Under the pieces are notes generated by a model. The model worked only from the letters and a program-made list of their open reading frames with translations. It was not told the DNA's origin and searched no databases. Source: CBDCGW01 sp964430745 (lineage in GTDB: Bacteria; Acidobacteriota; UBA890). From it: 16,535 nt of DNA. Shown piece by piece: positions 14,726 through 16,535 of this stretch. The stretch's first letter is position 1. Each line of letters opens with the position of its first letter. Both the position numbers and the translations under genes were made by a program. The stretch is taken from positions 1 to 16,535 of the forward strand of contig CAYSHI010000208.1 of the NCBI GenBank assembly GCA_964430745.1, read 5' to 3'.

Positions 14726-15931
14726 ATGCGCATCGGAATCGACGCCTGTTCCTGGGTGAACGTCCGCGGTTACGGACGTTTTACCCGCGAGGTCACCCGC
14801 GCGATGGTGCGGTCCGATTCCGACGACGATTTCATCTTCTTCCTCGACCCGGCCTCGGACGAGCGTTTCGATCTCGATGCCCCCAACGTCGAGAGAGTGC
14901 GCGTCGAACAACGCGTTGCCTCGACTGAAGCCGCGCGAGGCGGCGGCTCACGACCCGTCCGCGACATGCTGACGCTGACGCGCGCGGTCGGTCGCTCCAA
15001 GCCCGATGTGCTGTTCTTCCCCTCGGTGTACACGTTCTTTCCGGTGCCGCGTGGCGTGCCGAGCGTGGTGTGTATTCACGACGCTATTCCCGAGCGTTTT
15101 CCGCGCCTCGTTCTACCTTCGTTCAAGGCCCGGCTGTTGTGGAAAGCCAAGGTCCGACTGGCTCTGATGCAAACGAAGCGCGTGCTCACGGTCAGCGAGC
15201 ACGCGGCCGGAGAGATCTCCGCCTGCCTCGGCGTGCCGCGCGAGAAGATCAGCGTCGCGGTGGAAGCTCCCGCACCTATCTTCCGGCCCAGCGAGAGCCA
15301 AGCCGACATCGAGGCTGCGGCACACCGCGCGGGGCTCCCGGCCGGCGTTCCCTGGTTCATCTACGTCGGCGGGTTTTCGAAGCACAAGCACATCGATTCC
15401 ATCGCGCGGGCGCACGCCCTGGTCGTCGAGGAGATTCGCTCACAGCGCACCTCCGCTGACTCGGAAACGCCACCCCACCTGCTCCTGGTCGGTCCCTCGG
15501 ATTCCGATTCCTTCCACATCGATATCGACCGCGTCCGGCACGTCATCGACGAGAAGGGTACCGACGAGCTGGTTCACTGGCCGGGATTCGTGCCCGACGA
15601 AGAGCTCCGGCACCTGCATAGCGGGGCGCTCGCACTCGTCATGCCGTCGGAATGCGAGGGCTTCGGCCTACCGGCTGTCGAAGCGGCTGCCTGCGGCGCA
15701 CCGGTGATCACCACCACCGCAAGCCCGCTGCCGCAACTGCTCGAGGGTGGCGGGTTCTTCGTCGACCCCGGCGACGAGGCGGCGTTGCAGGCGGCGATGC
15801 TCGCTCTCGCAACGGACAGCGACCGGCGCGAACAGTTTGCGGGAATAGCTCGCGAACGCGCCGCGGCATTGAGTTGGGAAAAAGCCGCCGCGGCGACCTT
15901 GCAGGCCTTGCGGGAAGCAGCGCGCGACTAG
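14726..15931 (+). CDS. GT4 family glycosyltransferase (GT-B fold)
   Basis: The product is 401 aa, typical for GT4. The N-terminal domain has R-G-Y-G-R-F-T-R-E (14-22) and V-V-C-I-H-D-A-I-P (114-122, H118). The C-terminal donor domain starts with F-I-Y-V-G-G-F-S-K-H-K (211-221) and holds the E-x7-E motif E-G-F-G-L-P-A-V-E (311-319), followed by A-C-G-A-P-V-I. These fit retaining transferases that use nucleotide sugars in the cytoplasm. It begins 13 bp after the FAD enzyme gene and ends the operon. A weak GAGCAG-like site precedes the ATG. Its acceptor may be the lipid-linked intermediate later handled by the membrane GT-C proteins; the sugar is unknown. Confidence 0.93.
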   Translation: MRIGIDACSWVNVRGYGRFTREVTRAMVRSDSDDDFIFFLDPASDERFDLDAPNVERVRVEQRVASTEAARGGGSRPVRDMLTLTRAVGRSKPDVLFFPSVYTFFPVPRGVPSVVCIHDAIPERFPRLVLPSFKARLLWKAKVRLALMQTKRVLTVSEHAAGEISACLGVPREKISVAVEAPAPIFRPSESQADIEAAAHRAGLPAGVPWFIYVGGFSKHKHIDSIARAHALVVEEIRSQRTSADSETPPHLLLVGPSDSDSFHIDIDRVRHVIDEKGTDELVHWPGFVPDEELRHLHSGALALVMPSECEGFGLPAVEAAACGAPVITTTASPLPQLLEGGGFFVDPGDEAALQAAMLALATDSDRREQFAGIARERAAALSWEKAAAATLQALREAARD

Positions 15932-16056
15932 TTGTTGATTCCAGGCACGTTGCCGACAGGTTTGAGCGGAAGCTCGGGGACGGCGGATTCGCGGGCGCGT
16001 GGCTTGTCGGGTCGGCTTGGGTAGATTGGAACGTGGGTGCTAGGCGGGCACGCTAG

Positions 16057-16154
16057 GGGCAGCGATACCCTTTCGCGTGAGGTGCGCGGGGAAAGGGAGC
16101 GGCTTCGCCGGATTGTCATGGCGCGCAGTACACGCGACAAGGGCATCGCTGCCC
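16057..16154. repeat. 98 bp imperfect palindrome (inverted repeat 1)
   Basis: Left arm 16057-16079 and right arm 16131-16154 match as reverse complements at 22 of 23 positions plus one inserted base; the shared core is GGGCAGCGAT...CGCGTG. Pairing resumes inside the loop (TGCGCG at 16083-16088 with CGCGCA at 16122-16127, after a 3x3 internal loop) and again in a CGGC-TTC-GCCG apical hairpin (16100-16110). Weaker pairing extends outward to about 16046 and 16163. The single mismatch is A16067/C16144 on the plus strand, which becomes a U-G pair in a minus-strand transcript. Confidence 0.8.
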
Positions 16155-16261
16155 TACGCGCTCCCTCTGCATCGGTCCGGCAAGACGAGGCTCTCTGCCC
16201 AAACGCACCCGCCCGGCGACACTGATGCACTGAGATAGCCATGGGACCCACCGCCGTCCGC

Positions 16262-16363
16262 CGGAGGTATCGGCGGGCAGCATAGGCGGCCGAGCGCGAG
16301 CGCCTGGCGGCAGACAGCCGCTTCTGTGACCCGCTGAACGCCCGCTGCCCGCCGACACCTCCG
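16262..16363. repeat. 102 bp imperfect palindrome (inverted repeat 2)
   Basis: Left arm 16262-16281 and right arm 16344-16363 are reverse complements at 19 of 20 positions. The 62-base interior holds its own short stems, including GCGGC-AGACA-GCCGC and GGCG...CGCC, so a branched fold is possible. The single mismatch is A16269/C16356 on the plus strand, again a U-G pair in a minus-strand transcript. It starts 107 bp after the end of inverted repeat 1. Confidence 0.8.
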
Positions 16364-16430
16364 CCCGGCCGATCAGGCACGGAGTAACCGCTCGGAGACA
16401 GGCAGCGAGACGATGTCGAGGCCTCGGCAT

Positions 16431-16468
16431 CCCCCGAAAGCCGGCTCCGCCGTCTTCCGGCTCGGGGG
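16431..16468. repeat. strong GC-rich hairpin (inverted repeat 3)
   Basis: CCCCCGAAAGCCGG (16431-16444) pairs with CCGGCTCGGGGG (16457-16468), giving twelve base pairs with a two-base bulge and a 12-base loop. No T-tract follows on either strand, so it is not a standard intrinsic terminator. Confidence 0.7.
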
Positions 16469-16478
16469 AGAATTCTCC
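16467..16478. repeat. perfect 12-bp palindrome GGAGAATTCTCC
   Basis: The palindrome directly abuts inverted repeat 3, sharing its last two bases. A 12-bp perfect palindrome with a relatively A/T-rich centre in otherwise GC-rich DNA could be an operator for a dimeric regulator acting on a gene beyond the right edge. This is not established. Confidence 0.4.
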
Positions 16479-16535
16479 GGTGCCCGCGCGTTCAGCGTGT
16501 CTCCTCCGGTCCTGTCTTGCTTCATGCACTCGCGC

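Larger units (their letters stand above)
15932..16535. other. 604 bp gene-free region rich in inverted repeats
   Basis: No open frame here has recognisable protein character; the frames present are arginine/proline-rich shadows with no ribosome sites. The segment instead holds three strong inverted repeats and a perfect 12-bp palindrome between about 16046 and 16478 (listed separately). A small GAGC-GGAA-GCTC hairpin also follows the GT4 stop, with a GNRA-type loop. There is no T-tract after any hairpin and no recognisable tRNA, RNase P, tmRNA or SRP signature. Confidence 0.6.

Noticed and set aside
16046..16363. Integron attC sites
   Set aside because: The sizes fit, but no GTTRRRY / RYYYAAC core sites flank the arms and no integrase or cassette array is present.
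16046..16478. CRISPR array or standard intrinsic terminators
   Set aside because: The repeats are inverted rather than regularly spaced direct repeats, and no hairpin is followed by a T-tract on either strand.
15928..16529. Minus-strand open frames of 137-150 codons (15928-16380 and 16116-16529)
   Set aside because: They read through the palindromes, are arginine/proline-rich, lack ribosome sites and show no family resemblance.

Overview
The window is GC-rich, densely coding bacterial chromosome. It carries thirteen confidently coding genes, all of types found in surface-glycan or lipid-linked-sugar loci. No rRNA, tRNA, transposase, phage gene or CRISPR array is visible. Short intergenic gaps, GTG/TTG starts and the gene mix (GT39-type membrane transferases, a sulfatase ending in an L-R-S-L-G-Y-L-like tail, FkbH-type HAD protein, FemAB-like protein) recall high-GC environmental lineages such as Myxococcota/Deltaproteobacteria or Binatia-like groups. 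That placement is a guess from gene content only.

Minus strand, transcribed right to left from about 12044 to 74. The first block (12044-6453) is a soluble tailoring cassette: acyl carrier protein, FkbH-type HAD protein, VOC-fold epimerase/lyase-like protein, tandem-GNAT-like acyltransferase, NodB-like deacetylase and FemAB-like transferase. After a 175 bp gap comes a membrane block (6277-2344): a flippase-like LPG_synthase_TM protein and two polytopic GT-C (GT39-like) glycosyltransferases, joined by 4-bp ATGA/GTGA overlaps. After a further 224 bp gap lies a membrane-anchored sulfatase/alkaline-phosphatase-superfamily enzyme (2119-74) with Thr at the nucleophile position. A possible start of a further minus-strand gene runs off the left edge.

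Plus strand, from 12342 to 15931. A divergent three-gene operon encodes a GT2 glycosyltransferase of the polyprenyl-phosphate-sugar type, a UDP-galactopyranose-mutase-like FAD enzyme and a GT4 glycosyltransferase. The 297 bp between the divergent operons (12045-12341) should hold both promoters. The right end (15932-16535) has no credible gene, but it contains a cluster of strong inverted repeats that deserves attention.

Working model (inference): GT2 makes a lipid-phosphate sugar donor; the GT-C enzymes use such donors outside the membrane; GT4 and the UGM-like enzyme build or remodel a nucleotide- or lipid-linked sugar. The ACP/FkbH pair loads a small acyl group (glyceryl or similar) onto a carrier. 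The deacetylase exposes an amine, and one or both GNAT/FemAB-type enzymes transfer the acyl group to it. The sulfatase-like enzyme would add or remove a sulfo/phospho group at the cell surface. An ACP-FkbH-VOC-GNAT-deacetylase-FemAB cassette with no polyketide synthase, fused to a GT-C glycosylation locus, is the best candidate here for an undescribed system.
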